In this document: one piece after another, positions 17,257 to 26,452 of the stretch
Numbering within the stretch: the first letter of the stretch is position 1
Layout of the letters: every line of letters begins with the position of its first letter
Assembly: GCA_030425195.1 (NCBI GenBank)
Contig: JAUIAV010000012.1
Span: 1 to 64,000, forward strand
DNA length: 64,000 bases
DNA from: Gammaproteobacteria bacterium
GTDB taxonomy: Bacteria; Pseudomonadota; Gammaproteobacteria; Pseudomonadales; Azotimanducaceae
Reading direction: 5' to 3'
Notes under the pieces: generated by a model
Told to the model about the DNA's origin: nothing
Seen by the model: the letters and a program-made list of their open reading frames with translations, nothing else
The model's database searches: none
Made by a program: the position numbers and the translations under genes

Positions 17257-18000
17257 TTACTTCCCGAAGCTCCTGATCCGCTCCGCCGTGTCCGGCCCGG
17301 CTCCCGGGCTGACCTCGCGTTCCCAGGCGAGACCGTCCGTGAGGTTCCGCTCGAGGCCGCCGTTGATGAGCTGTTTGTCCATCCGGAGGGTGTGCCAGGA
17401 GTTCTCCAGAAAGCTTCTGGCCATGGCGACGGCGGATGGCATGAGTTCATCCTCCGGGACGGCACGGTTCGCCAACCCGATCCGGACGGCTTCGGTGCCA
17501 TCCACCACCCGGCCGCTGAACATCATCTCCCGGGCGGCGAGCAGCCCTACACGCCTCGGCAACCGCTGGCTCATTCCCCAGGTAGGCGACATGCCCCATT
17601 TCCCATGGGTGTCCGAGAAACGGGCCGTCTCGGCCGCGATCAGCAGATCGCAGGCGATGGCCAGTTCGAGAGCGCCCGTGTAGCAGTGGCCCTGAACGGC
17701 GGCGATGACCGGTTGCGGCAGACGTTCGATGGCCTCCAGCGTTTCCGCCTGAAAGTGCGGTGACGGAGGGCGTTCGCCGGCCTGAATGGCTTTCAGATCG
17801 TTGCCGGCAGAGAAAGACCGGCCGCGGCCACAGAGAATCACACAACCGATTCCATCCGTAACCCGGGCAAGATCGTCGAGGTGAGCGCGCAGCTCTACGA
17901 ACAGATTCGGTGAAAGAGCGTTGAGCGAATCGGGCCGGTTCAGGCTGAGAATCGCCAGCCCCTCCTGATCCTCCCGGTCCACGAGTGGCGTATCCGACAT
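17257..18000 (-). CDS. Enoyl-CoA hydratase/isomerase family protein
   Basis: A 247-residue crotonase-fold protein. GRSFSAGNDLKAI and GHCYTGALELAIACDLLIA form the oxyanion hole, and FSDTHGKWGMSPTWGMSQRLPR replaces the usual PE...PGxGGTQRLPR block. This Asp/Trp variant is common in crotonases of uncertain specificity. GGAGG sits before ATG 18000, which I take as the start; the frame runs 41 codons further. It ends 13 bp from the convergent hydrolase gene and is divergent from the FAD oxidase. Confidence 0.86.
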   Translation of the reverse strand: MSDTPLVDREDQEGLAILSLNRPDSLNALSPNLFVELRAHLDDLARVTDGIGCVILCGRGRSFSAGNDLKAIQAGERPPSPHFQAETLEAIERLPQPVIAAVQGHCYTGALELAIACDLLIAAETARFSDTHGKWGMSPTWGMSQRLPRRVGLLAAREMMFSGRVVDGTEAVRIGLANRAVPEDELMPSAVAMARSFLENSWHTLRMDKQLINGGLERNLTDGLAWEREVSPGAGPDTAERIRSFGK

Positions 18001-18070
18001 ATCTTCCTCCCGATCCCTGACGGTTTTCAGGGATAATGCACGGCTTTTGCCGGTGAGAACAGGAGACGCG

Positions 18071-19147
18071 GTGAGCAGCACGAAACCCAGACTGGCAGTG
18101 ATCGGCGGCGGCATCGCCGGCATCTCGCTGGCCGCCCGCGCCGCGCCGGACTTCGAGGTGACGGTCCTCGAGGCGGAATCACAGCCCGCCTACCACAGTT
18201 CCGGGCGCTCGGCGGCGGTGGCCATCGAATGCTACGAAAACGAGGTGGTCCGGGCATTGACCGTGCCTGGAATGGACTATCACCGGGCCCATGGCGCCAG
18301 ACCCATCGGCTGCCTCACCCTCGCCGATGAGGATCACCTGGAGGATCTCGCGGTCTTCGAGGCGACCTGGTCGCCGGTGTCCGGATCACTCGTTGAGATC
18401 TCCGTATCGGAAGCGCTTGCAAGGGTACCCGTGCTTCGGCCGGAAAAGGTGGCCCGGGCGCTGATCGAGACGCAGGCGCTCTCCCTGGATGCGCACGCGC
18501 TGCTGGAGAGCTTCCGCAGGATGCTGCTGGACGACGGAGGCCGCATCGTCGGCAATGCCCGGGTGGAACGCATCGAGCGGGCCGGGAGTGTCTGGCGGCT
18601 GGGGTGGCCTGGGGGCACGTTCGAAGCGGAAATCCTGGTCAACGCCGCCGGAGCCTGGGGCGATGCCGTGGCGGAGCTTGCCGGTGTGCGTCCTCTGGGT
18701 CTGCAGCCCCTGCGCCGTACCGCGTTTCTGGTGGATCCGGGCATGGACGTGACTGCCTGGCCGCTCGTGCACCGGGCGGAAGGTGGGATCTACTTCAAGC
18801 CGGAAGCCGGGGTGCTCATGGTGTCCCTGGCTGACACCACGCCGAGCCCGGCCTGCGATGCTCAGCCGGAAGAATACGATCTGGCCCTGGCGGCCGACCG
18901 CTTCCAGCAGCTGACGACGGTGGAAGTCCGGCGGATGAATCACACCTGGGCGGGTTTGCGTACCTTCCTTTCCGACGGAAAGCCGGCAGCAGGATTTGCC
19001 CCGGATGCGGAAGGATTCTTCTGGCTGGTCGGGCAGGGTGGATTCGGCATCCAGACCGCCCCCCATCTGAGCGAGGTGGCGGCGACGCTGCTCAGAGGCG
19101 GGGATCATCCGCTGGCGGATCGGATCCGCCCCGGCCGTTTCCTGTAG
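18071..19147 (+). CDS. FAD-dependent oxidoreductase, D-arginine dehydrogenase-like
   Basis: A 358-residue DAO-fold flavoenzyme. It has an N-terminal Rossmann motif LAVIGGGIAGISLAAR, followed by QPAYHSSGRSAA. NAAGAWGDAVAELAGVRPLG, HTWAGLRTF and FFWLVGQGGFGIQT line up closely with Pseudomonas DauA as I remember it. DauA oxidises D-arginine and other D-amino acids in catabolism. GTG 18071 is chosen as start since AGGAGA lies five bases upstream. It stands alone between a crotonase gene and an acyl-CoA dehydrogenase gene. Confidence 0.82.
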   Translation: MSSTKPRLAVIGGGIAGISLAARAAPDFEVTVLEAESQPAYHSSGRSAAVAIECYENEVVRALTVPGMDYHRAHGARPIGCLTLADEDHLEDLAVFEATWSPVSGSLVEISVSEALARVPVLRPEKVARALIETQALSLDAHALLESFRRMLLDDGGRIVGNARVERIERAGSVWRLGWPGGTFEAEILVNAAGAWGDAVAELAGVRPLGLQPLRRTAFLVDPGMDVTAWPLVHRAEGGIYFKPEAGVLMVSLADTTPSPACDAQPEEYDLALAADRFQQLTTVEVRRMNHTWAGLRTFLSDGKPAAGFAPDAEGFFWLVGQGGFGIQTAPHLSEVAATLLRGGDHPLADRIRPGRFL

Positions 19148-19150
19148 GCG

Positions 19151-20344
19151 TCAGAGGCCGAGAACCAGCTTGGCGACGATGTTTTTCTGAACTTCGTTGG
19201 TACCGCCGGCGATGGAGCTGGCGCGCAGGTTGAAGTAGCGGGAGAAGGCCCTCTCCGCGCCGTCCGGCCCCGGCCAGGGCCGGTTGTCGCCGGCTTCGCC
19301 ACCCGGCTGCACGAGAACGGAGAAGCCGGTTGCTTCCACTGCCAGTTCCGTGATCCGCTGGCCGATGTCCGCGCCCAGGTTTTTCATGATCGAGGACTCC
19401 GGGCCCGGGTTCTGTCCTTTCGACAGAGCGGCCATGATCCGGAATTCCGTGAACTGATTGGCTTCGAGCTGAACCGCGGTCTCGTCGATCTTCGCCTTGA
19501 AGTCCTCGTCGTCCAGCAGCGTCCCGCCATCGAGCGGGATCGCACCTGCCAGCCGCCTTACCCGCTCCAGAGCGCTCCGGTGTGCCGCGGTGCCGCCGCC
19601 GCCCCGCTCGAACTCCAGCAGGTACTTGGCCACCGTCCAGCCCTGATCCTCTTCTCCGACCCGGTTGATCACCGGCACCCGTACATCGTCGAAGAACACC
19701 TGATTCACCTCGTGGGTGCCCGAGGCGAACAGGATCGGATCCACGGTGATGCCCGGCGTATCCATGTCCAGCAGGAGAAAGGTGATACCGTGCTGAGGCT
19801 TGTCACCGGCGCGAGTCCGCACCAGACAGAACATGCGGTTGGCACAGTGCGCATGCGTGGTCCAGATCTTGGTGCCGTTGAGAACGTAGTCCTCGCCGTC
19901 ACGCCGGGCTGCGAGCTTCAGCGACGCCAGATCCGAGCCGGATCCCGGTTCGGAATAACCCTGGCACCAGTAATCTTCGCCGGAAAGGATCCTCGGCAGG
20001 TAGAAGTCCTTCTGAGCCTGGGTGCCGTGACCGATGAGCATGGGACCGCACATGCCGAGACCCATGGGCGCCAGACTCGGGGCGCTGGCCAGGGTGGTCT
20101 CGGTGGTCCATATGTAGCGTTGCACCAGATCCCAGCCGGTGCCGCCGTATTCCTTCGGCCAGCCCGGTGCCACCCACCCCTTGGCATGGAGAATCCGGTG
20201 CCATCGGATGTTGTCTTCGTAGTCCAGAAAAATCCCGGGACAGGCGCGTTGCGCCGCCCGGAGCTCATCGGTCAGCGAGGCGTCGAGAAAGGTCCTCACC
20301 TCGTCCCGGAAGGCTTCATGTTCTTTTGAAAAACTGATTTTCAT
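19151..20344 (-). CDS. Acyl-CoA dehydrogenase (FadE-like)
   Basis: A full-length acyl-CoA dehydrogenase of 397 residues. YSEPGSGSDLASL and YVLNGTKIWTTHAHCAN are the FAD and substrate blocks, and ASSIAGGTNEVQKNIVAK is the C-terminal signature. Its opening, GWPKEYGGTGWDLVQRY, resembles the large subunits that act on bulky substrates such as pimeloyl-CoA or steroid side-chains. It may work with a small subunit encoded elsewhere, since none is adjacent. It overlaps the upstream ChaC gene by four bases. Confidence 0.88.
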   Translation of the reverse strand: MKISFSKEHEAFRDEVRTFLDASLTDELRAAQRACPGIFLDYEDNIRWHRILHAKGWVAPGWPKEYGGTGWDLVQRYIWTTETTLASAPSLAPMGLGMCGPMLIGHGTQAQKDFYLPRILSGEDYWCQGYSEPGSGSDLASLKLAARRDGEDYVLNGTKIWTTHAHCANRMFCLVRTRAGDKPQHGITFLLLDMDTPGITVDPILFASGTHEVNQVFFDDVRVPVINRVGEEDQGWTVAKYLLEFERGGGGTAAHRSALERVRRLAGAIPLDGGTLLDDEDFKAKIDETAVQLEANQFTEFRIMAALSKGQNPGPESSIMKNLGADIGQRITELAVEATGFSVLVQPGGEAGDNRPWPGPDGAERAFSRYFNLRASSIAGGTNEVQKNIVAKLVLGL

Positions 20345-20868
20345 CGGCTCAGCTCCCTGACGGCGTTTTCCAGCTGAAACACGTGCTCGTCTTCCGCGTC
20401 CAGAGCCCGGAGCGCGCTGGCCAGCTCCAGAAGATAATCCACGTTGGTTCCGCTCGGTCCGACCGAGCGATAGATCTGATCCGCCATGTCGGCCAGCGGC
20501 GCTTCTCCCAGGTAGGCGAAGTTGTCCACCGGGGCAATGTACACCACGCCCTGTTCCCTGCGCGCGTCAGCCAGGAAGGTCAGGTTGACGGAATGGCGTT
20601 CGTAGCCGTTCTTCTCGCGGTGATCGAGCCGGGTGAACGTCTCTTCCACCGCGTCCCGATCCACCAGATAGGCCATGCCGTCGCAGCTCGAGCCTGCTTC
20701 CCGGATCAGGGTCACGACTCTGCCGGGTGCCTCCGGCACGCCCCTGTGATCGTGCGAACCCTGCCAGAACCGTCGGGCCCATCCCTGCACACGGGCAGGA
20801 CGGCGGTCGACATACTCGATGTCGGGCCGCCAGATCAGCGAGCCGTAGCCGAACAACCAAAGATGCAT
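20341..20868 (-). CDS. chaC: ChaC-type gamma-glutamylcyclotransferase
   Basis: A 175-residue protein of the ChaC family, which cleaves glutathione to 5-oxoproline and Cys-Gly in the cytosol. It has the opening LWLFGYGSLIWRPD (substrate-binding GYGSL) and the catalytic-glutamate block LDHREKNGYE (Glu85). Length is a little below E. coli ChaC. Lying nine bases after the M20 amidohydrolase and overlapping the acyl-CoA dehydrogenase by four, it belongs to a leftward operon with both. Confidence 0.87.
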   Translation of the reverse strand: MHLWLFGYGSLIWRPDIEYVDRRPARVQGWARRFWQGSHDHRGVPEAPGRVVTLIREAGSSCDGMAYLVDRDAVEETFTRLDHREKNGYERHSVNLTFLADARREQGVVYIAPVDNFAYLGEAPLADMADQIYRSVGPSGTNVDYLLELASALRALDAEDEHVFQLENAVRELSR

Positions 20869-20877
20869 GACGGCGCG

Positions 20878-22080
20878 TCAGGCGAGTCCTTTCGAAACCT
20901 CGAAGGCGTGCCGGACGTCCTTCTGCAGCGCCGGGTTCAGCAGGAACTCCGCGGTGGTGAGCGCCATCGCTCTGGCGCCGTCCAGGGCGGCCTGATCCCC
21001 CATCTCGGAGCCGGCCCAGCGGGCGAACTCCGGATTATGGATCACCACGTTCGGCGGCGAGCAGGCCAGCATGGGATGGATCGAAGGGACCCGGTAGCTG
21101 ACGTTGCCCATATCCGTGCTGCCGGCACCACCGAGCTGATTCGGCGACAGAAATTCCCGGCCGATGCTTTCGCCGAACGTCTGAAAACAGTCGGCCAGCG
21201 GCCAGTTGGTGTTCAGATCCAGATAGTCGACGCCGGCCCAGTTGATCTCGACTTCCGCGCCGCTGCCTTTTGCGCCGGCTTCGAAACAGGCCTGGACACG
21301 TGGCTTCAGGGCCTCCAGCGTCTTCTCCGTGGTGGCCCGCACGTAGAAGCTGCCGACCGCCCGGTCGGGAACGATGTTCGGCGCCTGCCCCCCTTCGCTG
21401 ATGATGCCGTGTATGCGCTCCTCGTCCCGGATGTGCTGCCGCAGGTTCGAGATGGCCTGATAGGCCAGCAGCAGCCCGTCCAGCGCATTCACGCCTTTGT
21501 GCGGCATGGCGGAAGCATGCGCAGACCGGCCGTGATAGATCACCTCCACCTCGGCAACACAGATGCAGGGCATGGTGGTCAGGTTCACGCCGGCCGGGTG
21601 AATCATCATGGCGGCGTCTACCCCGTCGAAAGCGCCGGCCCGGGCCATCAGCTCCTTACCGCCGCCTTTCTCCTCGGCCGGTGTGCCGATGAGGCGGACC
21701 GTTCCGGGCAGGGCGTCGGCGACGGCCTGCAGACCCAGGGTAGCGCCCAGAGCGGCCGTGGCGATCAGGTTGTGTCCGCAGGCGTGGCCGATACCGGGCA
21801 GGGCATCGTATTCGGCCAGGATGGCGACCGTGGGCCCGTCGCCACGGGTCGGCAATCGCGCTTCGAAGGCGGTGTCCAGGGTGAAGACACCACGGTCCGC
21901 CGTCAGCCCCTGCGCGTCCAGCGTGTCGGACAGCAGGGCGGCGGCGCGATGCTCCTCGAACGCCAGCTCGGGGTGGGCGTGAATCTCGTGGGATACGGAC
22001 AGCAGGGTGTCGCTGAGCGAATCGATGCGCTCGCGGATGCCGGCTGCCATGTCCTCCGGCAGGATGGTTTCGGTGGTCAT
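20878..22080 (-). CDS. M20-family amidohydrolase
   Basis: A 400-residue metal-dependent amidohydrolase of the M20 peptidase clan. It resembles AbgB and the p-aminobenzoyl-glutamate/N-acyl amino acid hydrolases. HAHPELAFEEH near residue 38 and GIGHACGHNLIATAALGA near 96 are the metal-binding blocks, and a dimerisation lid domain sits between about 185 and 295. GTPAEEKGGGK carries the catalytic Glu. It is the proximal gene of the operon with ChaC and the acyl-CoA dehydrogenase, and follows the MFS carrier gene after 36 bp. Confidence 0.86.
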   Translation of the reverse strand: MTTETILPEDMAAGIRERIDSLSDTLLSVSHEIHAHPELAFEEHRAAALLSDTLDAQGLTADRGVFTLDTAFEARLPTRGDGPTVAILAEYDALPGIGHACGHNLIATAALGATLGLQAVADALPGTVRLIGTPAEEKGGGKELMARAGAFDGVDAAMMIHPAGVNLTTMPCICVAEVEVIYHGRSAHASAMPHKGVNALDGLLLAYQAISNLRQHIRDEERIHGIISEGGQAPNIVPDRAVGSFYVRATTEKTLEALKPRVQACFEAGAKGSGAEVEINWAGVDYLDLNTNWPLADCFQTFGESIGREFLSPNQLGGAGSTDMGNVSYRVPSIHPMLACSPPNVVIHNPEFARWAGSEMGDQAALDGARAMALTTAEFLLNPALQKDVRHAFEVSKGLA

Positions 22081-22116
22081 GTCTTCCTTCCCCTGTGGCC
22101 CCTGAACGAACGACGA

Positions 22117-23415
22117 TTATGCCGTATTTGAATCCGGGTCTCGCGCTTCCCGGTTGATCAGAATCCCGGCACGCCAGTAGTGAGCGGCACCCCAGAGTCC
22201 GAATGGTATGACTGCCAGAAGGCCATAGCGGAGACTGTCGGCTCCCGCTTCCACTGCCATCAGGTCACTCACCAGCCCGACGGTGAAGGGTCCGAGACCG
22301 AGGCCGATGATATTGAGAATGAAGAGATTGATGGCCGCCGCGACCGACCGCATCTGCAGCGGCACGTTACTCTGGATGATGGCGAATCCCGGACCGATGT
22401 AGGCGCCGGCGAGCATGGCCGGCAGCGCATAGAGCGCGATGGTCGCCACGACGCCGTCCACCAGGAAGGCCGCGGCCGCCAGGGGCATGACGATCAGGTA
22501 GGCGGCCACCACGATCCACGCCCGCCAGCCGGGTTGCCGGTGTGAAAAACGATCGGCCAGCCAGCCGGCGGCGAAGGTGCCGGTGGCGCCGCCGAGCCCG
22601 ACCAGCACGGCCAGAACGGTGCCCACCTCGCCGGTGCTCATATCGTGAATTCTCACCAGGTACACGGGTACCCAGAGCACCAGCGCATAGCCGAAGAAGC
22701 TGACCAGGGTATTGGCGAGCACGGTGTGCCGCAGAACGGCGCTGCCCGCCATGGTCCGCGCGACCGCCCAGAAGGGGGGTGCGTCGCTTGCACCTGCTGC
22801 TCCGCCTTCACTGTAGCCTCTCGGCGGTTCCCGCACCGTCAGGCGCACCAGCAGGGCGATGGCGAGCCCGGGCAGACCGGCGACGATGAAGGCCCAGCGC
22901 CAGTCCAGCCATTCGTTGACCCAGCCGCCGATCAGGTAACCGAGCATGATGCCCAGATTGACGCCGGTACCGAAAATGGCGAGCGCCGTGGCCCGCTCCG
23001 TGGGACCGTACAGGTCGGCAATGATGCTGTGCGAGGGGGGATTGGAGCCGGCTTCGCCCACCCCCACGCCGATGCGCGCCAGCAGCAGCTGCAGGTAATT
23101 CTGCGCCAGCCCGCACAGTGCGGTCATTGCGGACCAGAGGGCGATCGAGAAGGCAATCAGATTCCGCCGGTTCCGCCGATCGGCCCACATCGCCATCGGC
23201 ATGCCGAGCGTCGCGTAGAAGACGGCGAACATGACGCCGGTCAGGAGCCCGAGCTGAGTGTCGGAAATGGCCAGGGCTTCCTTGATCGGCTGCCCGAGGA
23301 TGGCGACGATCTGCCGGTCGACGTGACTGGATGTGAATACCAGCACCAGCACCCCGAGGGTGTAGGTGCGTTGCCGTCGGCTGATACGGGTGCCAGTATC
23401 CTCAGTTCGGCTCAT
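22117..23415 (-). CDS. MFS transporter, spinster-like
   Basis: A 432-residue carrier with 12 predicted helices. The MFS motif is present in the loop after helix 2 (MPMAMWADRRNRRNLIAFSI), and LARIGVGVGEAGSNPPSHSI in helix 4-5 is characteristic of the spinster/hexuronate-like group. The proteobacterial group often neighbours catabolic enzymes; here M20 amidohydrolase, ChaC and acyl-CoA dehydrogenase follow. Uptake of a small acid or amide substrate for them is an inference. Confidence 0.86.
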   Translation of the reverse strand: MSRTEDTGTRISRRQRTYTLGVLVLVFTSSHVDRQIVAILGQPIKEALAISDTQLGLLTGVMFAVFYATLGMPMAMWADRRNRRNLIAFSIALWSAMTALCGLAQNYLQLLLARIGVGVGEAGSNPPSHSIIADLYGPTERATALAIFGTGVNLGIMLGYLIGGWVNEWLDWRWAFIVAGLPGLAIALLVRLTVREPPRGYSEGGAAGASDAPPFWAVARTMAGSAVLRHTVLANTLVSFFGYALVLWVPVYLVRIHDMSTGEVGTVLAVLVGLGGATGTFAAGWLADRFSHRQPGWRAWIVVAAYLIVMPLAAAAFLVDGVVATIALYALPAMLAGAYIGPGFAIIQSNVPLQMRSVAAAINLFILNIIGLGLGPFTVGLVSDLMAVEAGADSLRYGLLAVIPFGLWGAAHYWRAGILINREARDPDSNTA

Positions 23416-23453
23416 GGACGGGCTTCTTGTTCACTGGGGGAAAGGTAAAAGGT

Positions 23454-24290
23454 ATGGCGTACGAATACGAGTTTCTGAGTGTGGAGATCGACGGTCGGCT
23501 GGCGACGGTGATGGTGAGCAATCCGCCGATCAATCTGATCACGCTGCCTCTGTACTTCGAGCTGATGGCGCTGTCGGAAGCGCTCTACGAGGATCCTGAT
23601 CTCACGGTGGTGGTGATGAAGAGCGCGGACCCGGACTTCTTTCTGGCTCACTTCGACGTGGAGGCCATTCTCATGTTTCCCACGGATACACCCGCGGAGC
23701 GGTCTGCAGAGCTCAACGACTACCATGCGATGTGCGAACGTTTCCGGACCATGGACAAGGTGACCATTGCTCAGATCGAAGGTCGTGTCGGCGGTGGCGG
23801 CAGCGAGCTGGCGGCCAGCTTCGACATGCGCTTCGGTGTGCGGGGCAGGACCCGGATCAATCAGATGGAAGTGCCGCTCGGCATCCTGCCCGGTGGCTCG
23901 GGCACCCAGCGTCTGCCCCGGCTGGTAGGGCGCGGACGGGCTCTGGAGATCATTCTCGGGGCCGATGATCTGGATGCGGAAACCGCCGAACGCTGGGGCT
24001 ATCTCAACCGGATCTTCGAGGCGGATGAGATCGGGGAACAGGTGCAGGCGCTCGCCCGTCGGATTGCCGGGTTCCCTGTGGAGGCCGTGCGTCTGGCGAA
24101 GCAGGCAACGGACGCACACGCGCCGAGTCCGGTGGATGGACTGGTGGAGGAAGCCTTCCTCTTTCAGAGGCTTCTGCGGACCGAGGATGCGCCGGAGCGG
24201 ATGCGGCGGTTTCTCGAGAACGGCGGTCAGACCCGGGATGGCGAGCTGCGGGTGAATGAGCTGTCGGCGGAGCTGGCCGACCGTGCCTGA
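23454..24290 (+). CDS. Enoyl-CoA hydratase/isomerase family protein
   Basis: A 278-residue crotonase-fold protein. GGGGSELAASFDMRFGVRG corresponds to the second oxyanion segment, and INQMEVPLGILPGGSGTQRLPR gives the block with the catalytic Glu. The first segment is PDFFLAHFDVEAI, missing the usual AGxDL, so catalysis may differ. ATG 23454 is chosen, with GGGGGAAAGG upstream; TTG 23427 is an earlier option. It is divergent from the MFS gene. Confidence 0.82.
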   Translation: MAYEYEFLSVEIDGRLATVMVSNPPINLITLPLYFELMALSEALYEDPDLTVVVMKSADPDFFLAHFDVEAILMFPTDTPAERSAELNDYHAMCERFRTMDKVTIAQIEGRVGGGGSELAASFDMRFGVRGRTRINQMEVPLGILPGGSGTQRLPRLVGRGRALEIILGADDLDAETAERWGYLNRIFEADEIGEQVQALARRIAGFPVEAVRLAKQATDAHAPSPVDGLVEEAFLFQRLLRTEDAPERMRRFLENGGQTRDGELRVNELSAELADRA

Positions 24291-24341
24291 AGCGGCCGGC
24301 CTGGCATCCTGCCCGTCAGATCAGCGCCTCAGCCTGACTCC

Positions 24342-24791
24342 TCAGCCCAGGAGCGGCTTCAGCAGCTGACCGATCTCCGGACCGCCGACCTTGCCCAGCA
24401 TGTCCACGGCCGCGGGCAGAAACTGCTCCACCGTGGCCGCGTCGATGCCGATGCTGCCGAGCCCGGATTTCAGAGCATCCAGACTGTCGATGGACCCGCT
24501 GGAGAGACCCATGGCCTGGGCCTGCTCGAGATAGCCGTCCACACCCGGCACGGCCGACGCAATGCGGTCGAAATTCTCCGAGCTGAGACTGTTCTTCGCC
24601 AGCTCGAGCAGACCGCCGAGCCCGCCGGATGCCTGATCCCCGCTGAGGCCGAACTGGCTGCCGAGCGTGCTGACGATGGAATCGCCGCCCATCTGCTTCG
24701 CCTGGTCCATCAGGCCGCCGAGCTCTGCAGCCTGGGCGGTCCAGGGCAGAGAGAGGAGGCAGATGCTTAGAAACACGTTTCTGATTGTCAT
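24342..24791 (-). CDS. DUF2780 secreted protein
   Basis: A protein of 149 residues with a clear signal peptide (cleavage near TAQA-AEL). The mature part, rich in Gly, Ser and Leu, matches DUF2780, a family of small periplasmic or secreted proteins in gammaproteobacteria with unknown function. QFGLSGDQASGGLGGLLELA and AVPGVDGYLEQA are typical. It lies 30 bp downstream of the acyl-CoA synthetase gene on the same strand. Confidence 0.82.
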   Translation of the reverse strand: MTIRNVFLSICLLSLPWTAQAAELGGLMDQAKQMGGDSIVSTLGSQFGLSGDQASGGLGGLLELAKNSLSSENFDRIASAVPGVDGYLEQAQAMGLSSGSIDSLDALKSGLGSIGIDAATVEQFLPAAVDMLGKVGGPEIGQLLKPLLG

Positions 24792-24821
24792 GGTCTCTTC
24801 CTTAAGTCAGCTGTTCCGTAT

Positions 24822-26375
24822 TCATACGATCCGTGAGCCGGTCTTGCCCCAGTAGGCATCCTTGATGATCCGCTTGTAGAGCTTGCCGGTGGGAAGTCGG
24901 GGCAGCTCATCCATGAAATCGACGCTGCGCGGACACTTGTAGTGTGCAATGTGCTCCCGAGCATACGCGAGCAGTTCCTCGGCCAGCGCATCGTCCGCGG
25001 TGATGCCGTCGGCCACCTGGACCACTGCCTTGACCTCTTCTCCCATCTCCTCGTTGGGCACGCCGATCACGGCCACGTCGGCCACCTTCTCGTGCAGGAT
25101 CATGGCGTCCTCGATTTCCTGGGGATAGATGTTCACGCCGCCTGAGATGATCATGAAGGTGGCGCGATCCGTGAGGTACAGAAAGCCGTCGTCGTCCACG
25201 TAGCCCACATCACCGAGCGCCGACCAGTTGGGGTGCTCCGGATGCTGGGCGTCCTTCGTCTTCGCATCATCCTTCAGATAGCGGAACGGCATCTCCGGCA
25301 GCTCGAAGAAAACGATGCCCGGCTCACCATTGGGCAGCTCCCTGCCATCCTCGTCGCAGATATGAATCGTGCCGATGACGGGCTTTCCGACCGTCCCGGG
25401 GTGCGCCAGCCACTCCTCGGAGGTGACGTGAGTGAGCCCGTTCAGCTCGGTGCCGCCGTAGTACTCGTAGATGATCGGCCCCCACCAGTCGATCATCTGC
25501 TGCTTGATTCCCGCAGGACAGGGTGCGGCCGCATGGATGGCCACGCGGTGACTGGAGAAGTCGAAGCCCGTTCGATCTTCCGGCGGCAGCTTCAGCATCC
25601 GGGTGAACATGGTCGGTACCCACTGGCTGTGGGTGACCCGGTGCTCCTCGATGGCACGCAGCGCGCCGATCTCGTCGAACCGGGGCATCATCACCACTGT
25701 GCCGCCGAGAGCGAGGGTGGCCGTGCAGAACCCGATGGGTGCCGAGTGATACAGCGGAGCTGGAGACAGATAGATCGTGTCTGTGTCGAATCCCCACAGC
25801 AGCTGCTGCAGCGCCCCGACGGGGCCGGCATCGTCGCGGATACTGGCGCCGGTCAGCGGCCGCAGAATGCCTTTCGGACGCCCTGTGGTTCCGGAGCTGT
25901 AGAGCATGAACTGTCCCGCAGGTTCTTCCTCGAGGGGTCTGGCCGGACAGGCGGCGATGGTCGTCTCGTAGGGCTCGTAGCCATCGATGACGCCGTCGAC
26001 CATCAGCCAGCGGCTGCAGCCGGGCGCGAACTCCGGCAGGCGGGCGGCGATCTCTCCGAGCTTGTTCGAAGTGACCAGCACCTTCGCCTCGCAGTTGTCG
26101 AGGATGTAGCCTGCCTCCTCGTCCGTGAGGTATCGGTTGATGGTCGTGAGGTAGAGCCCTGATCGAAGCGCCGCCCAGACTACCTCGAAATAGCGCAGGT
26201 GGTTTTCCATGAATATGGCCACGTGATCGCCGGCCCGCAGACCTTCTGCCCACATCAGCTGTGCGAGCTGATTGGACCGGTCGTTGAGTTCGGCGAACGT
26301 GACGGTTTCGCCGGTCGTTGCGTGGACGACGGCGTTTCTGTCCGGAGATTCCTCCGCCCATCTGCCTGGATACAT
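24822..26375 (-). CDS. Acyl-CoA synthetase (AMP-forming)
   Basis: A 517-residue ANL-superfamily ligase that activates a carboxylic acid to acyl-CoA through an acyl-adenylate. The P-loop-like A3 motif is LYSSGTTGRPKGI. YYGGTEL, LTDRATFMIISGGVNIYPQEIE and the terminal LPTGKLYKR with the catalytic Lys follow in order. I place the start at ATG 26375, preceded by GGGAGGGG; the long frame upstream only shadows the SulP gene. The enzyme fits the fatty or aromatic acid catabolism seen elsewhere in the window. Confidence 0.92.
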   Translation of the reverse strand: MYPGRWAEESPDRNAVVHATTGETVTFAELNDRSNQLAQLMWAEGLRAGDHVAIFMENHLRYFEVVWAALRSGLYLTTINRYLTDEEAGYILDNCEAKVLVTSNKLGEIAARLPEFAPGCSRWLMVDGVIDGYEPYETTIAACPARPLEEEPAGQFMLYSSGTTGRPKGILRPLTGASIRDDAGPVGALQQLLWGFDTDTIYLSPAPLYHSAPIGFCTATLALGGTVVMMPRFDEIGALRAIEEHRVTHSQWVPTMFTRMLKLPPEDRTGFDFSSHRVAIHAAAPCPAGIKQQMIDWWGPIIYEYYGGTELNGLTHVTSEEWLAHPGTVGKPVIGTIHICDEDGRELPNGEPGIVFFELPEMPFRYLKDDAKTKDAQHPEHPNWSALGDVGYVDDDGFLYLTDRATFMIISGGVNIYPQEIEDAMILHEKVADVAVIGVPNEEMGEEVKAVVQVADGITADDALAEELLAYAREHIAHYKCPRSVDFMDELPRLPTGKLYKRIIKDAYWGKTGSRIV

Positions 26376-26452
26376 ATTGGCAGCCCCTCCCAGAGTTGTG
26401 AGGTTGAGCTTACCCCGGGGTGTGAACCGGAAGAAAGGGGAGCGGGCTCGGC